Assembly: GCA_015183035.1 (NCBI GenBank)
Contig: JACZZP010000009.1
Span: 1,674,001 to 1,738,000 of the forward strand
DNA: 64,000 bases
Origin: Meloidogyne chitwoodi
Taxonomy: Eukaryota; Nematoda; Chromadorea; Rhabditida; Meloidogynidae
Reading direction: 5' to 3'
The notes under the pieces were generated by a model. That model had not been told where the DNA came from and did not search any database. It was given only the letters and a program-made list of their open reading frames with translations. How positions within the stretch are numbered: the first letter of the stretch is position 1; every line of letters starts with the position of its first letter. Position numbers and translations under genes: made by a program. Of the stretch, positions 46,742-60,238 are shown piece after piece.

Positions 46742-49700
46742 TCAAAGTTTAATATTAATATTGGCATATTTTCTACAATCAAGTACACCTTCACTCTCAT
46801 CGACTTCAATACCACGTTGGGTTAAAAACTCAATAAGTGCCTTTTCGTTCTCCATTTGCAACCAACTTACCAGTAATGAAAGTTTAATATCAGGTCGAAA
46901 GCTAAAAAATTTAATTTAATTTAATAAAATAAACATACGCCCTTATTATTGAGATCAAAAATTCAGTTCGTTCTCTATCAACAAACATATCCATTACATA
47001 ACCTAGAGAGTAATTTATTTTTTTAAATATTGATTTATTATTTTTTACTAACCTGACATTTTTGGAGCTTTTGCATATAAACGTAAAAATTTGATATAAT
47101 TACCCATAGACCATGCATCCCAGATCTGAAAAAATATTTAATACTAACATGACTTTAATAATAATAATAACCATAAGTGCAAATCCCATACATTCATCAG
47201 AGATTGCTGATGGCACAAGTTCATCAAGCAAATAAGCAACATCTTTAAAAATATTTTATTAAAATTTTATCAAAACTTTATAATCAACTTAAAACTTACC
47301 CAAAGTTTCTTTCATATAAATATAGTAGAGGAGGCGGTAACTTGTAAACTCCCAACAATTTGGACAATTAGGTACTAATTTATATAATTGTTTTAATTGA
47401 TTTTGGCATTGATTGAATTCCCTAAATTTATTTGTGAATAAATATAAAAATAAAAAACATTTTTGTGTTGGAGATCAGCTTCGGGATTTATATTCTCAAC
47501 CTATGACTGATCACATGTAAATCAATTAGAATTGACATGCAATCGCCATCAGAGAATGGATAACTTTATCCTCATTTCTCCAACTTGCAAAATATTTTTA
47601 AAACTATCTTATCAACCGGGACCTCTCACTAAGACTCAAAATCTAAAGCACTACCACTAAACCATAAATCACTAAAACAATATTAAATCCAAAAGTAATA
47701 AACACTAAAAATAGGCAGTTTTATACTGACAATGAGATGGAAAAACAACGCAAAAATAGGTACTTTAATATTCATCCCCAATTCTAGTTAAATTTTTTAT
47801 ATAAAAATAAAACAAACTCTCTATCTTTATTTTCTAACGCCACACGTGCATTTGTTTCATACACTTTTACTGTGAATTCAGTTCGAATATTTTGAATCAT
47901 TAAATCCTGTCGTATGCTTTTCAACTGATCTGAGGCCTTAGAAATAAATTAAAAAAAAAAATTATATTTTAAGATATAATTACATATCGATAATCTAATC
48001 TTTCTTTGTACTTTTTCTTTGCATTTTCCAATGACTGTAAAAGAATATGAAGAGGCCTAACCTGATTAGGATCAGGTGCAGTTGTTAAACGAAAAAATGA
48101 TTTTTCTTTAAAAATTAAATTTTATATTATTTTAATTAAAATTCAACTTGCCGATATCAGTACATGTTCCAACAATATTCAATCCCACAAAACTTTGTGA
48201 AATCTCGCTCGAAGTAATAAACAAATTTTGAGGAATTGGGGAATATCTAAAACTATTTATCTTTTAAATAATCAGAAATAAAAAACGTTTTTTGTTGTCT
48301 TCTATTTAGATCCCTTGTTCCAAAACGATCATCACTGGCGGCAAAACGTCTTGCGCGTTCTATTTTTCGTTCACTTGGCATATCAATCTGAAGAAAAAGT
48401 AAATGGATAAAAATTCTAAAAAAATATTTTAGACCTGCCACTTTTGTGGAGATACATCAATTGGTGTAAAGGAAGTGAAAGCTGTAGAAGTTATCGGAAG
48501 TTTTGCTGCCTCCATTTCCATTCGCTGATGTTTCTCTTGAAATTTTTGCAGTTTTTTCAACTTCTTTCTTTCCTTTTTGCTCATTTTCTATAAAAACAAA
48601 AATAAATAAATATTATAAAATTAAAATACATTTTTTGGATCCTCTAATTGCTGATTTTTTTGTTGCTGAGATTCATCCCATCTGTAATCCATTTGTGCGC
48701 CAAAAGCGGAAGCACGGACTCCTTGTTTTCCTACCACCTTTAATGTTGATGGCTTCATTTCTGATGCAGTTGTCGAGGAACAAACAATCTGTTGATCAAA
48801 GCTACGAAGCGGAGAACGACTTCTGCTACGTTTTGAAGGGGATTGGAAGTGATCAAGAACAGGGGCAGAATTAAAAGAAGCAACTGACGATAATGAGAAT
48901 GGTGCGCTGCAACCGGTTGACGATACAACAGCATTGCTATTCATTGTCACTTGTACTGTTTGTCCATTCTGAGCAGGACTAAAATCCATATTTTAAATAA
49001 ATAATGTTTCATTATTTAAATTTTATTTAAAGTGAAATGTAAACAAGGTTTCAAAATAATTAAGAAAACCTCCTGGTGATCTGCAAAAGCTGTGGAGGAT
49101 CTCTTCTCCAGGATCCCTCTGGCGCTCGATTTCCACTAGTTTGCACAGGTTTTTGTTGATGCTTTAGAGCAGAACTTGGGGTCCAACTAGTCTTTAGTTT
49201 AAAGCCCAATTCATGGGGTAAGGGTTCGGAAGCCTAAACAGTCGAAATTTGCTAAATGCTATTTGTAAAATCTTTATTAGTTAAAAGATAGAAAAACAGC
49301 CTAAAATAAATATCCTAATAAAAATAACCCAATTCACGGCATGAACAGCGCCAGATTTTAACAATGGTTCGACACGTAACTTTAAATACTCTTTCAGTTT
49401 GTCACGATCCTCCTCTTCAATAGCCCGATAAGAACGTTCGATATAACCTCTGCAGAGTTTTTTGATATTATATTTAAGTTTCAATGAAAAACTAACTTTA
49501 AATCATTTGGATATGCATATACACCAGTTGGTCCAAGAAATTTTTGTGTTTGAACATGTTCAGTAGACGGCAGATGAGATGGAGAGACATTGAGACTACT
49601 AGTTGTATTAAGCATAAATCGAATAGGTTTAAATGGGCGTGGATTTTGCTGCAAACCTTAATGAAAAAAGATTAAACTTTAAAGATTAACACTAATTAAT

Positions 49701-50239
49701 CTATTACGAGTAAACAGCTCAAAATATGTAATTCTAGGAATAAAACAATATATTCAACCTGTTCCTATATTCGACGAAAGCGTCTGGGCATTTAGTTGGA
49801 CCGGCATCAAATTTGCTGATTCACTATTAGAATTCATGGATGCTGAATGTATAGGTCTGTAACCGGCAGTTGACTGTAGAGGAAAACGGCTGCTCTGCTG
49901 ATATTGATAATAGGGATTGAAACCAGTAGCACCTGGAAAATGAGGCGAATAAACAGCTGCAGTGTACATTGTCGATCCACCAATTTGAGGTGGCCAGGCG
50001 TGATTCTTTGACATATAAGAATCTTGCTGAGCATTGTAAGTGTTTCTAGAACCAATGGAACGAAGCGCTTCCTGAGCTTTCTTCCAGGCTTGATTTTCCT
50101 CATTCACCTCTGGGAGTGGAGGAACCGGAAGTGGAATATCCTCAGGAATTTGACCATCTAATTGTTGAATATGTTCTAAAGGATTATTTGCTGATGAAAG
50201 ATCTCCTGTATGGCTGACAAAATCAGTCTTGTTTTCCAT
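46742..50239 (-). CDS. LENG8: LENG8 / Thp3-like SAC3-GANP domain protein
   Basis: Begins [12 protein letters not shown]; an early [16 protein letters not shown] matches the conserved LENG8 N-terminal block. A Pro/Asn/Ser-rich stretch follows, then [10 protein letters not shown] and [20 protein letters not shown] with [10 protein letters not shown], then an Arg/Ser region ([15 protein letters not shown]) and the K-rich [18 protein letters not shown]. The C-terminal SAC3/GANP domain has [40 protein letters not shown] and [20 protein letters not shown]. Relatives act in mRNA export and splicing-linked RNA handling in the nucleus. Stop TGA at 46742-46744. One intron carries a tRNA-derived element (about 47610-47670). 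Confidence 0.88.
47610..47670 (-). repeat. Degenerate tRNA-derived (SINE-like) segment in a LENG8 intron
   Basis: The minus strand has a perfect A box TGGTTTAGTGG (47654-47664), GTAGTGC, an anticodon-like loop and GAGAGGTCCCGGTTGA, as in tRNA variable loop plus T-arm but with a damaged B box. Following sequence to about 47465 is less AT-rich than other introns and could be the SINE body. Confidence 0.5.
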
Positions 50240-50410
50240 TTTCTTTTTATCTAAATATACTAATTAGACGTTTATTTAAATAACAAATAAATTTGAACAA
50301 AAATGAAATGTGTTCGTTAAAAAACAATATAAGAATCAATGTATTATGGTCAAATCTGTATAAAACAATTTATCTTCATTAAATCAAAACGCAAATGAAA
50401 TTGATTCCGC

Positions 50411-51251
50411 TTATAAATCTGATTTTATTCCGTCAATAATTCTTGTGCCTTCTGCACTGATAACAATTGCACGAAAACCTGTCAAATGAATGATTGCTCG
50501 TTTAGCACATTGGTCAATGCATTTCTTTACAGCAGCTAGACCTTCCTCTTCTGTCATATCTAATAAAATTTTTGTTATAAAAATTCGAATAAACAAAATA
50601 AACCTGGTTTATAAAAGCTGTCCATAATCGCATATCCAAATCTTCCAGGAAACCCGGAAAATAAATAATCCTAAATAAAAAATAATTGAAAAAATTCTCA
50701 AAAATTAATACAAAAATTATGCAATAACCTGGCTCGGTAAATTAGTTGCATAATGGTCCATCATACTCATATAAGTTGTTTTGTTGAGTGTGTCATAGCC
50801 ACCAATAATACAATTTACACGCCACATATCCTCCGAACGTAGATTTTCAGCCATTGAATTTCGTAACCAGTGGTGCACTGCATGAGGACGCATTTCATAA
50901 CCTTTATGAAAAATTAATATGAACAATGGGACAAAAGGAATGTTCTGTGGACTACCACTTATTATATACAAAATAAAAACCAACCATTTCGACGGTCATA
51001 AAGATCTATATTTGCTTTTGCCCATGTCGCAAACGAATCCATATCACCAGGCTCCCCACCGCAAATCATGTAAAGTCGTTTACCAAGCTTATACTCGCGA
51101 TTATATTCTGAAAATCGGAATATAATCTAAATAAAAATGTTTGAATAAAACCTTTAGAAAGTTTGAGAGCGCCGTACATAAAAATATTTGTATCAGCAGC
51201 AAGAATAACAAAATTGTCTGTACGTAGGCCAATCAAGAAATGAGTTCCCAT
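50411..51251 (-). CDS. PSMB2: Proteasome subunit beta type 2 (beta-4)
   Basis: Five exons. It starts MGTHFLIGLRTDNFVILAAD directly, without a propeptide and without an N-terminal catalytic Thr, as expected for the inactive beta-4 subunit of the 20S core. It has MICGGEPGDMDSFATWAKAN, DLYDRRNGYEMRPHAVHHW, VNCIIGGYDTLNKTTYMSMM, DYLFSGFPGRFGYAIMDSFY and a C-terminal LAAVKKCIDQCAKRAI with IVISAEGTRIIDGI. The order and spacing fit the family, about 205 residues. It is divergent from the acyl-carrier-like genes across a promoter carrying a shared motif. Confidence 0.92.
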
Positions 51252-51979
51252 TCTATTTATTATATAATTCTTATTCTTTGAAGTAAATTGAAATAAAAAA
51301 TAAATATAGGAGTGAAACTAGAGTAAATTACAATTATTTGAAAATTTAAAAAAATAATACTCAACAAAAACAAAATTAAAATCAGATATATACAACAACT
51401 GGTGAGATAAAATATGAAATCAGATTCGTTATAATTCGTTTATTATTTATTCAAGAATGCGTTTATTACAAATTAAAAAATATTTAAAACAACTAACTAA
51501 ATTTTTTCCAAAATTATCATCATTTAACTAAGGAAACTGAATTGAAAGTCGGGAAATTATAAAACTCTATGCAAAGAAAAAATGAGACACGCCCGACTTG
51601 TCGCAGATAGTCTCTAGTTTCCTTTTTATCTCTCATACTTATTGTTTAACATACTATTGCGCGACAAGTCAGACTGACCCGAGAATTCATTATATCTCTC
51701 ATTTTTAGTCTTTTTCTTTTTTCCGCTCTCCTAATTTACACGTTCTTTCGTTTTTAAATTTAGGATTTAAAGGTTTTGAAACAAAAAGGTAAGGCAACAA
51801 AAGTATTGGATTTGTACAAAATACAAGTGGACGAAATGGTCAAGCATAAATTTAGAAAAAATTTCTTAAAATTTTATCATTTGAGTCTCAAATCTTTATA
51901 TGTAAGACTTCTTGTATTCATATTAATTTAAATCTTCTCAAATGATTACATGTTTTAAATTTTATTTAATAAAACTCAG
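51252..51979. promoter_or_regulatory. Divergent promoter with a GACTTGTCGC inverted pair
   Basis: Between PSMB2 (minus) and the acyl-carrier-like gene (plus). It contains CGCCCGACTTGTCGCAGAT (51590-51608), the inverse GCGACAAGTC (51661-51670) and a half-site AAGTCGGG (51546-51553). A 19-bp match with one difference lies in the other divergent promoter at 54816-54834. Part of 51770-51960 may be 5' UTR. Confidence 0.6.
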
Positions 51980-53175
51980 ATGATCTATTTGCGATTCAAA
52001 ATACTTTCTCATACGGCTTCAGACTTGCGAATTTTTTCAAATAAATCGTTACAATTTCCGTCTCCGAAATTACATTTACTTAGATTATTTTCTTTGACAG
52101 ATATACAGAACGGAAATACAAAAGAATTTGTTAATTCGTTTGAAAACTTATACAATTTTAAGTTTCAGGTTTACTTTTATTTTTCATATTTTAATTTTTT
52201 ACATTAGAAAGAAAAGCCGAAATCGTCAAAAGAAGTTGAGGAACGCCTAATTGCTATTTTGTACAAATTTGACCAGCGAAAGGATTTCGTGCACAATCTT
52301 GGTACTCAAATGCATTGGGATATGGGAATGAAACTGAGTGATGTTGATGAGGTCTAAAATTTTTATATAAAATTTGCGTTTTCGAAATTTAAAAAATTTG
52401 ATACTTTTCGGTTATATGAAAAACTGGGTAATAGTTACGTTCATGGGCCCCTTTTTTTATTTTTCTTCCTCCTTTTTTTCCTTGAGCAATCATCAAGCGC
52501 ATTTTTAATCTTTTGAGTGTATATTGAGAATGAAAGCGTTGTGCCCAAAAATATGAAAGATGAAAAATCTTTTTAAACTAATTTGTAAGTGCTTCTCTTG
52601 AAAGAAAGTCCCGCATAAATATCCTTGTTTTTTCCGAAATTCTTAGATGTACAACGCTAATTTCCATAATGTTTGTCTTTTACTGGGCTAATAGTTGTCT
52701 TACCACTACATTCTTAACAGGTTCGTTTGCCATGAAGTAATCAAATCTTCTCTAGCTAAGCATTGAAATCATTGTCGCTCATTTTCAATTTTTCATAAAG
52801 ATCAATAATTGAAATTTTCATATTTTTTGATTTAAATTGAATGCCTGATGATTGACCAAGGGAAAAAAGGAGGAAGAAAATAAATAAAAAATGGGGCCCA
52901 TGAACGTAACTTTACCAAAAACTATATATAGATAACAGAAAAGTACCATGATTCTTTAGTTCTTAGATTTTGTGGAAACTGAACTTGATATAGATATGCA
53001 CAAAGGACATTTTTTGGATTTCAAAATACTTCTAGATGTTCATAATTATGTTTGCAATGAACTGTTTATTCCAATTGATAGAAAAACTATTCGACAAAAA
53101 AAGTTAGAACAGAAGAAAGCGGCTGAAGAATTGGAAAAAGAAAGTGCAAAAATAGAAACTGAACAAAGGAGTTAA
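51980..53175 (+). CDS. Acyl carrier protein-like, lacking the canonical attachment Ser (copy 1)
   Basis: Exons 51980-52168, 52208-52351 and 52960-53175, 182 residues. The ATG follows AACTCAG directly, so trans-splicing at the start is likely. A mitochondrial-type N-terminus leads into SKEVEERLIAILYKFDQRKD, then MHWDMGMKLSDVDEFLDFVE, DIDMHKGHFLDFKILLDVHN and a Lys/Glu helix. The helical pattern fits mitochondrial ACP (NDUFAB1) with DMGMKLSDV in the place of DLGLDSLDQV; the Ser that takes phosphopantetheine is displaced or lost. Intron 2 holds an inserted MITE. The ACP assignment is by pattern and moderately sure. Confidence 0.55.
52419..52923. mobile_element. MITE with about 65-bp inverted repeats in the acyl-carrier-like intron
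   Basis: Element about 52426-52916. Inverted arms GTTACGTTCATGGGCCCC... and ...GGGGCCCATGAACGTAAC continue inward through a C/T-rich block to CAATCATCA/TGATGATTG. It is flanked by the 7-bp direct repeat AAAAACT (52419-52425, 52917-52923). No coding frame. Confidence 0.8.
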
Positions 53176-53320
53176 ATCTAGTTTTTTATAGAAATTATAT
53201 GGTTACTGTATATGTCAATTAAGATAAAATTAAGAAATATTAAAATTTTTAAATTAAAATCAAAGTATTTAACATTGAAATCTCTCAAATGTTCCTGAAT
53301 TTAATTATTTAAAGTTTAGA

Positions 53321-53854
53321 ATGTTACAACGACAATTTATTTCCTCTCTCCGAATATTTACCTTTAATACAACTATAGAGGGTATAACGACTGATAATTT
53401 TATTGGTACTCCAAGAAATTTATTTCAAACAAGAAAATTTTCATTAAAGTATTCATTGAATGCAAAAAATGAAAAGGAATTTGATGACAAATTTGAAGAA
53501 TTATATGAGTTTAAATTTCAGGTTTCTTTTTTTAAATTTCTGTTTAAAACCCCTTCTTAGAAACAAATAACTCGGGAGGAAGTTAATAAACGAATATTGC
53601 AAATAATTCGCAAACAGCCTTCACTTAATCAAGAAATATTCAAAGGAAAAGGTCTTCGTGGTAACTTTGAAACTCTTGGGATTATTCATTCAAAAAGAGA
53701 GGTTGGAAGTATTTGTAATTTTCTCAAAAATTGTTTTAAGATATTCAATGATGTTTGTGAAGAATTTAATGTTCAATTACCTCTGGGCGATTATGACAGT
53801 ATACAGAATGGTTTAGATCTCTGCACTCTTGTATGTGATTCATTTAAATCATAA
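53321..53854 (+). CDS. Acyl carrier protein-like, divergent tandem copy 2
   Basis: Exons 53321-53521 and 53561-53854, 164 residues. The first exon ends EELYEFKFQ, matching ENLYNFKFQ at the same splice position in copy 1, so the pair arose by tandem duplication. Then come EEVNKRILQIIRKQPSLNQE, LGIIHSKREVGSICNFLKNC and EFNVQLPLGDYDSIQNGLDL. No DSL motif is visible. It lies 145 bp after copy 1 with TTTAGA just before the ATG, a spacing compatible with a nematode operon. The ACP-like call depends on copy 1. Confidence 0.5.
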
Positions 53855-53949
53855 TTTTACTTTATTTTTTTTTTGTAATCTATTTAACAAAAATTAAATT
53901 TAAAGCGAATTTCTTACAAGAATTAAAATTTTAAATAACTATCCAAAAA

Positions 53950-54702
53950 TTATTTAATTCGATCAAGATACTGAGTGGTAGAACGTGCCATCCTCTCGGC
54001 TATACTTGTACCACTACGCTTTCTCTTATTCCCATCACTTTTTGTGCTATTCAATGGAGTTGTAAGCCCACTTGTTGAGCTGGTTTCTATCTCATTATTA
54101 ATAATAGAATCTTCATCGGGATTATTTTCTATAGAACTTTTATCTTTTGGCGTGATATCTTCCTTTGAAATATTATTCTAGAAAATTAATAAATAGATTT
54201 AATTTTTTTATTAAAAATTTCGAACCTCATTTTCAAGCTGATACTTGGTTTTCTCTTGAGATTCGCTCTGCATAGTTTTCATCACTTCTTTCTTAGTATC
54301 TAGGTCCTCATGTTTATTATTATTCGGTTGTGCAATTCTCAAATAAATTGTATCACGTGTTCGCAAAGCTGCATGTTCAATAAGACTAGTCGGAGTATAT
54401 AATTTGTTGAGTAGAAAACGGCTGAAATTTATTAAATTCAATAAATATAACAAAAATTAATTTGAAAATGTCTAAGATATACTCAAAATTAGAAACGTCA
54501 ACAGCAGTTATTGTTCCATTTAAAGTAGCTCCAAACATTTTTGCTTCTACATTTTTGTCAGGCAGCCAATTAAGAAAACGAAGAAAGCGCTGTCTCAGCT
54601 CAACATTTGCTATTTGGGTTCCCTAAATTTTAAATATTCTTAATTAAATACTATCAATATTTTAACCTCATCAAAATTCTGCGAATGTTGTGATCCTTCC
54701 AT
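53950..54702 (-). CDS. GEMIN7: Gemin7 homologue (SMN complex)
   Basis: Starts MEGSQHSQNFDE. The Sm-like Gemin7 fold is seen as ELRQRFLRFLNWLPDKNVEA, KMFGATLNGTITAVDVSNFR and LYTPTSLIEHAALRTRDTIY, with the conserved TP...A.LR..D ending. A long charged tail follows (KSDGNKRKRSGTSIAERMAR). Gemin7 works with Gemin6 in the SMN complex that loads Sm rings on snRNAs. The tail is longer than the compact vertebrate protein. It is divergent from the next plus-strand gene. Confidence 0.72.
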
Positions 54703-54989
54703 TATTTACTTTCTATAATCAAGCTAAATAAAATTTGAGAAAACAAAAAAATCATATATGTATCAAAATAAAAGCGAATATTATGCGAATATGTGGCTTT
54801 AACTTTTTATTTTGACGCCCGATTTGTCGCAGATCGATCCTTTGTAGCAAAAAATAACTAAATATGTTGAGCGACTGACAATTTTTTAAGTTGGTAAATA
54901 AACTCATTCGGTTTATGATTTTTGGTTCAGGTTCTAGTTGAGTTCTTCAATCTTTAATTACAGACTGATATTATAGAAACACTTTAGAA
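54703..54989. promoter_or_regulatory. Divergent promoter with shared CGCCCGAYTTGTCGCAGAT motif
   Basis: 287 bp between Gemin7 and the two-span protein. It contains CGCCCGATTTGTCGCAGAT at 54816-54834, one base different from 51590-51608. Confidence 0.6.
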
Positions 54990-57506
54990 ATGGTTTGTAT
55001 TATTAAATAATATTTTTTATTTTAAATTTTGTATTTTTAGTTGCCGAGACGAAGAGGATTTCAGGCGGGAAATATACATGAAAAAACGCGTACTCACATG
55101 CTCTTTTCTACTGCCTCTGATCGAAGTGTTGCAAAACGGAAACGTCGTCCGCATAGTTTGTATATTTAAATAAAAATAGAAAATTTTTATAAAAATGTTT
55201 AAATTTATTTTAAAAATAAATTTGGCTGTTGGAATTTCTATCGCCATTCCTAATAACATCTTTGACAGAATCTATTTTTAAGATAGATTTCATCAAATGC
55301 AACAACACAAACGTGATGATTTAGTTCAAGCAGGACCAACTGAATTGGATCCTATGCAATGGACTGGCAACCAGAGAGTTATACATTTTGGTCCTATGGC
55401 ACAGAGAGACCCATTTTTCTACTTTTACCCAAAGGGATGGGATTTACTTTATCCGGCACATTTTGGATTTTTTCCTTATAGAACAAAGTTAGTTTTTTAT
55501 AGCTTTTTTATATTATTTTTCCGGTACTTTTTTGGTTTGGGGGGCATTCTGCGGACATTTTTTGCGGACAATTATTATTATATATTTTATTAGTATATGT
55601 TAGTTTGAATGTTTCCTTAAGGCATAGATTGACTTTATTCACACAAATAAGAATCATGATTGACAATTTGTGAAATTAAATGAAAAAAACAATCTGGTCC
55701 TTTAAAACGTTGTCTCCATACAAATTCATGAATATAGCTCTCAAGTGTTGTTTCTGCTGTTCCAAATTCTGCTTTATGGCGTCTTTTCAGCTTCTGCCAG
55801 AGTGGCCATGTTGAGCATTTATCCTTCCGCCTTTCCTGACTCATTTCTCTTCCACAATCACAGGTTCTATGTTGATGAAGAAGCTTAAGATCTACTAACC
55901 AGTGATAAAAATCTTCTTCTGGAAGCTGATTTTGTTGTACAATTGTAATAAAGTAAAATTTTTAAGATTTTGAATCATTTTATCGAATAATTACTTTATA
56001 ATGTTAAAATGACAAGGTAAAAAACATTATGCAATTTTGTTAATCAATTTACACCCTTTATTGCCTTAGGCAAAAATCAACTAATAAAATATATAATAAT
56101 AATTGTCCGCAAAAAATGTCCGCAGAATGCCCCCCAAACCAAAAAAGTACCATTTTTCCTTAGTAAATATCGTGGAAATTCTGCCGTAATTTGTGTTTGG
56201 GCTTTCGGAATGTTTTTTATGCTTGGAGGGGCAATGATGGTCTATTTGGGATATTTTTTAATTTATCAGCAGCCTTTTTGGAGGTGGACAGAAGAGGAGG
56301 CTATGAATAACATGATTCCACCAGTTCAAATAGCTGGCCCAATTTTATTTGCATTTGGAATATTTCTTGTTTTGATTGCCATTTTTGCTTCAATTACTAC
56401 TTCTCAAGTTTTTTTAATATTTATTTTATGAATAACCTCTTCAACCAAAAATTTTTATTTTAAATCCGAAATTTTTAATTTTATTTAAAATTTTAAAAAA
56501 TGATAAACGCATTTGTAAACTCATAGGGGTAAAAATTGTGTGTATCTTTGGTGTAGTTGGTAAAGTTGGTGGTTTTGACAATGTTTAATTTTAATTGGAA
56601 GGAATGATGACCGTTTAATATTTGTGGGAATCTCAATGATTGAATTATGATTATACAAATGTGAAAAATATTTTCTGACCTTCCAAATATTTTAATAAAC
56701 ATTATTATTTGTTTATAATAATTACTATTTTTTTAGTTTCTCAGCGATAAACTTCGTCATCACCATCATGGAGATCAACCTGCTTCTGTAACTGTTTACA
56801 CAACTCATTATCAGGTTTTTAAGTAGGTATAAATAACTTATTTTAACTTTTTAATTTTATTTTCAGCAGCCTCGTGCTGTTTATGAAGTTAATCCTTATC
56901 AGCCATTGCCTCCTCCTGTACAAACTATTATGGAGAATCCAAATGCTAGAACATATCTTGTTGATCCAAACAAAGAAATGAAGTTGTTCCCACCTGTGTA
57001 ATTTTTTGTTTTTATATTTAATTAACGATTTCTTTTTAGAATAAAATTTTTTGTTAATAAGTTAGTTTACGATCAAAATTTAAAATAAACTCTTTTCATC
57101 TATTTACATTATAATTAAAAAAATTTTTAGTGTTCATGGTCATTCTACTCTTTCATTACAAGGGCAGCCTTCACCTTCATTTGTTGCTTCACCATATAAT
57201 ACTCTTCGTGCAGTATCAGTGCATAGGTAACTAAATCCTTTTTGCCTTTATATTATTTATATCTTTACCTTTTTAATTTTTAGCTCTCCCTCTGTCGCTG
57301 ATCTTATTCAAGCAGAATCACAACATCATATTCATTTTAAACAACCATCTCCATCAAAACGTAAGAGAACTAGTTCAACTGCGAGCACTTCTAGTGTTGT
57401 TGCGTTTGCTAGTCAAAAACATCAAAAAAGGCTTTCTCGTCGTCGTTCTTCTAGCGAGGAAGAGGCCGCTTTGTTTGCAGCACATAGACAACGAAAAAAA
57501 GTCTAA
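54990..57506 (+). CDS. Two-span membrane protein with long Pro/Ser/Arg cytosolic tail
   Basis: ATG (54990-54992) is followed at once by an intron, then LPRRRGFQAGNIHEKTRTHM and a basic stretch. The next exon gives RDDLVQAGPTELDPMQWTGN and FYPKGWDLLYPAHFGFFPYR. Two hydrophobic segments follow (VWAFGMFFMLGGAMMVYLGY; AGPILFAFGIFLVLIAIFAS), then HHHHGDQPASVTVYTTHYQ, VNPYQPLPPPVQ and a Ser/Arg tail (KRKRTSSTASTSSVVAFASQ, RLSRRRSSSEEEA). The PY-like PYQPLPPP may bind WW or SH3 domains. Family not recognised. One intron has a Merlin-type insertion (55523-56151). Confidence 0.75.
55515..56159 (-). mobile_element. Merlin (ISXO2/IS1595-like) internal-deletion derivative
   Basis: Element 55523-56151 flanked by the 8-bp repeat ATTTTTCC (55515-55522, 56152-56159). 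Perfect terminal inverted repeats of about 70 bp begin GGTACTTTTTTGGTTTGGGG. Inside, on the minus strand, a frame ending at 55635 reads FYHWLVDLKLLHQHRTCDCG then SYIHEFVWRQRFKGPDCFFH. The first part resembles the N-terminal zinc-binding start and the second the C-terminal end of ISXO2-like transposases, with the catalytic middle missing. Confidence 0.78.
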
Positions 57507-58407
57507 CTGGAGTTACTTTGACAAAAAATTAGAAAATATCCCTTAGATAATGCGATGAGAAGTATTTCTTTACGTTTTTTCCTCATTACTTTGTAAGAAG
57601 AAAATAAAAAAACTTTAAAATTTCTTTTGCATTATATATAATAGTTCTTTTTTAATTTTAATCTTTTTTTTTTTTAAATTTATTTGCTCAATTAATATTC
57701 AGCTTTAAAGTGCCATTTAAATTCCTTAATATTCTCTGTTTAGTTTTTATTGCTCAACTTATAAAATGATAAATTTAAAAAATTTTGTTCTATAATATTG
57801 TCTAATTTCAAAATTAATATTTTTTATTGTTTTCTTTTTTTTACACTTAAATGCATTGCAGCTTTATGTAAAAATATTAAGGCGTGTTAACAGCAAAATT
57901 AATATAATATTTCATCTATTCCTATGCGTTTGAGGAACATTTGGATAATGTGGCATTAAGGCTTAAGGCAACCGTCAATATCTTATAATGGATCGATATT
58001 GAAACTAAGAGTTTCTCCTCTGAGAACGTATTATTTTAATTTTTAAATAAAGAAATTGACAAAAATTTAAATTTGTATATATTTATAAATGTTAGTTCTT
58101 ACCTTAAAAGAAATTGGAAACACTTGAAGCAAAGAAATATTTTGCTCAAAATTTATCAGAAAAATTTCTTTATTTTTAGAAATAACTTGACAACGTGCGG
58201 AACAGCATTTTTTTAAATTTCTTTTTCTCATTATTCTTATTGTTTCACTAATTTTTAACATTTTTTGTGTTTTAATTTTTTCTTTTTAGATAATTTAAAT
58301 TAATTTTATTAATTTTGTTATGAACAACTTGGGATTTTAAAAAATAAATTCTTTAATTAAAGTAATTTTTTTATTTAATAATACATCGATTCTTTTTTAT
58401 ATTTTAG
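57507..58407. other. Intergenic region
   Basis: 0.9 kb. A less AT-rich patch at 57880-58030 is unexplained. The TTATATTTTAG at its end is an acceptor directly abutting the p38 start codon, as expected for trans-splicing. Confidence 0.5.

Positions 58408-60238
<1,831 letters not shown>

Noticed and set aside
57880..58030. Possible snRNA or snoRNA in a less AT-rich patch
   Set aside because: No convincing Sm site, box C/D pair or hairpin-hinge pattern could be found by eye.
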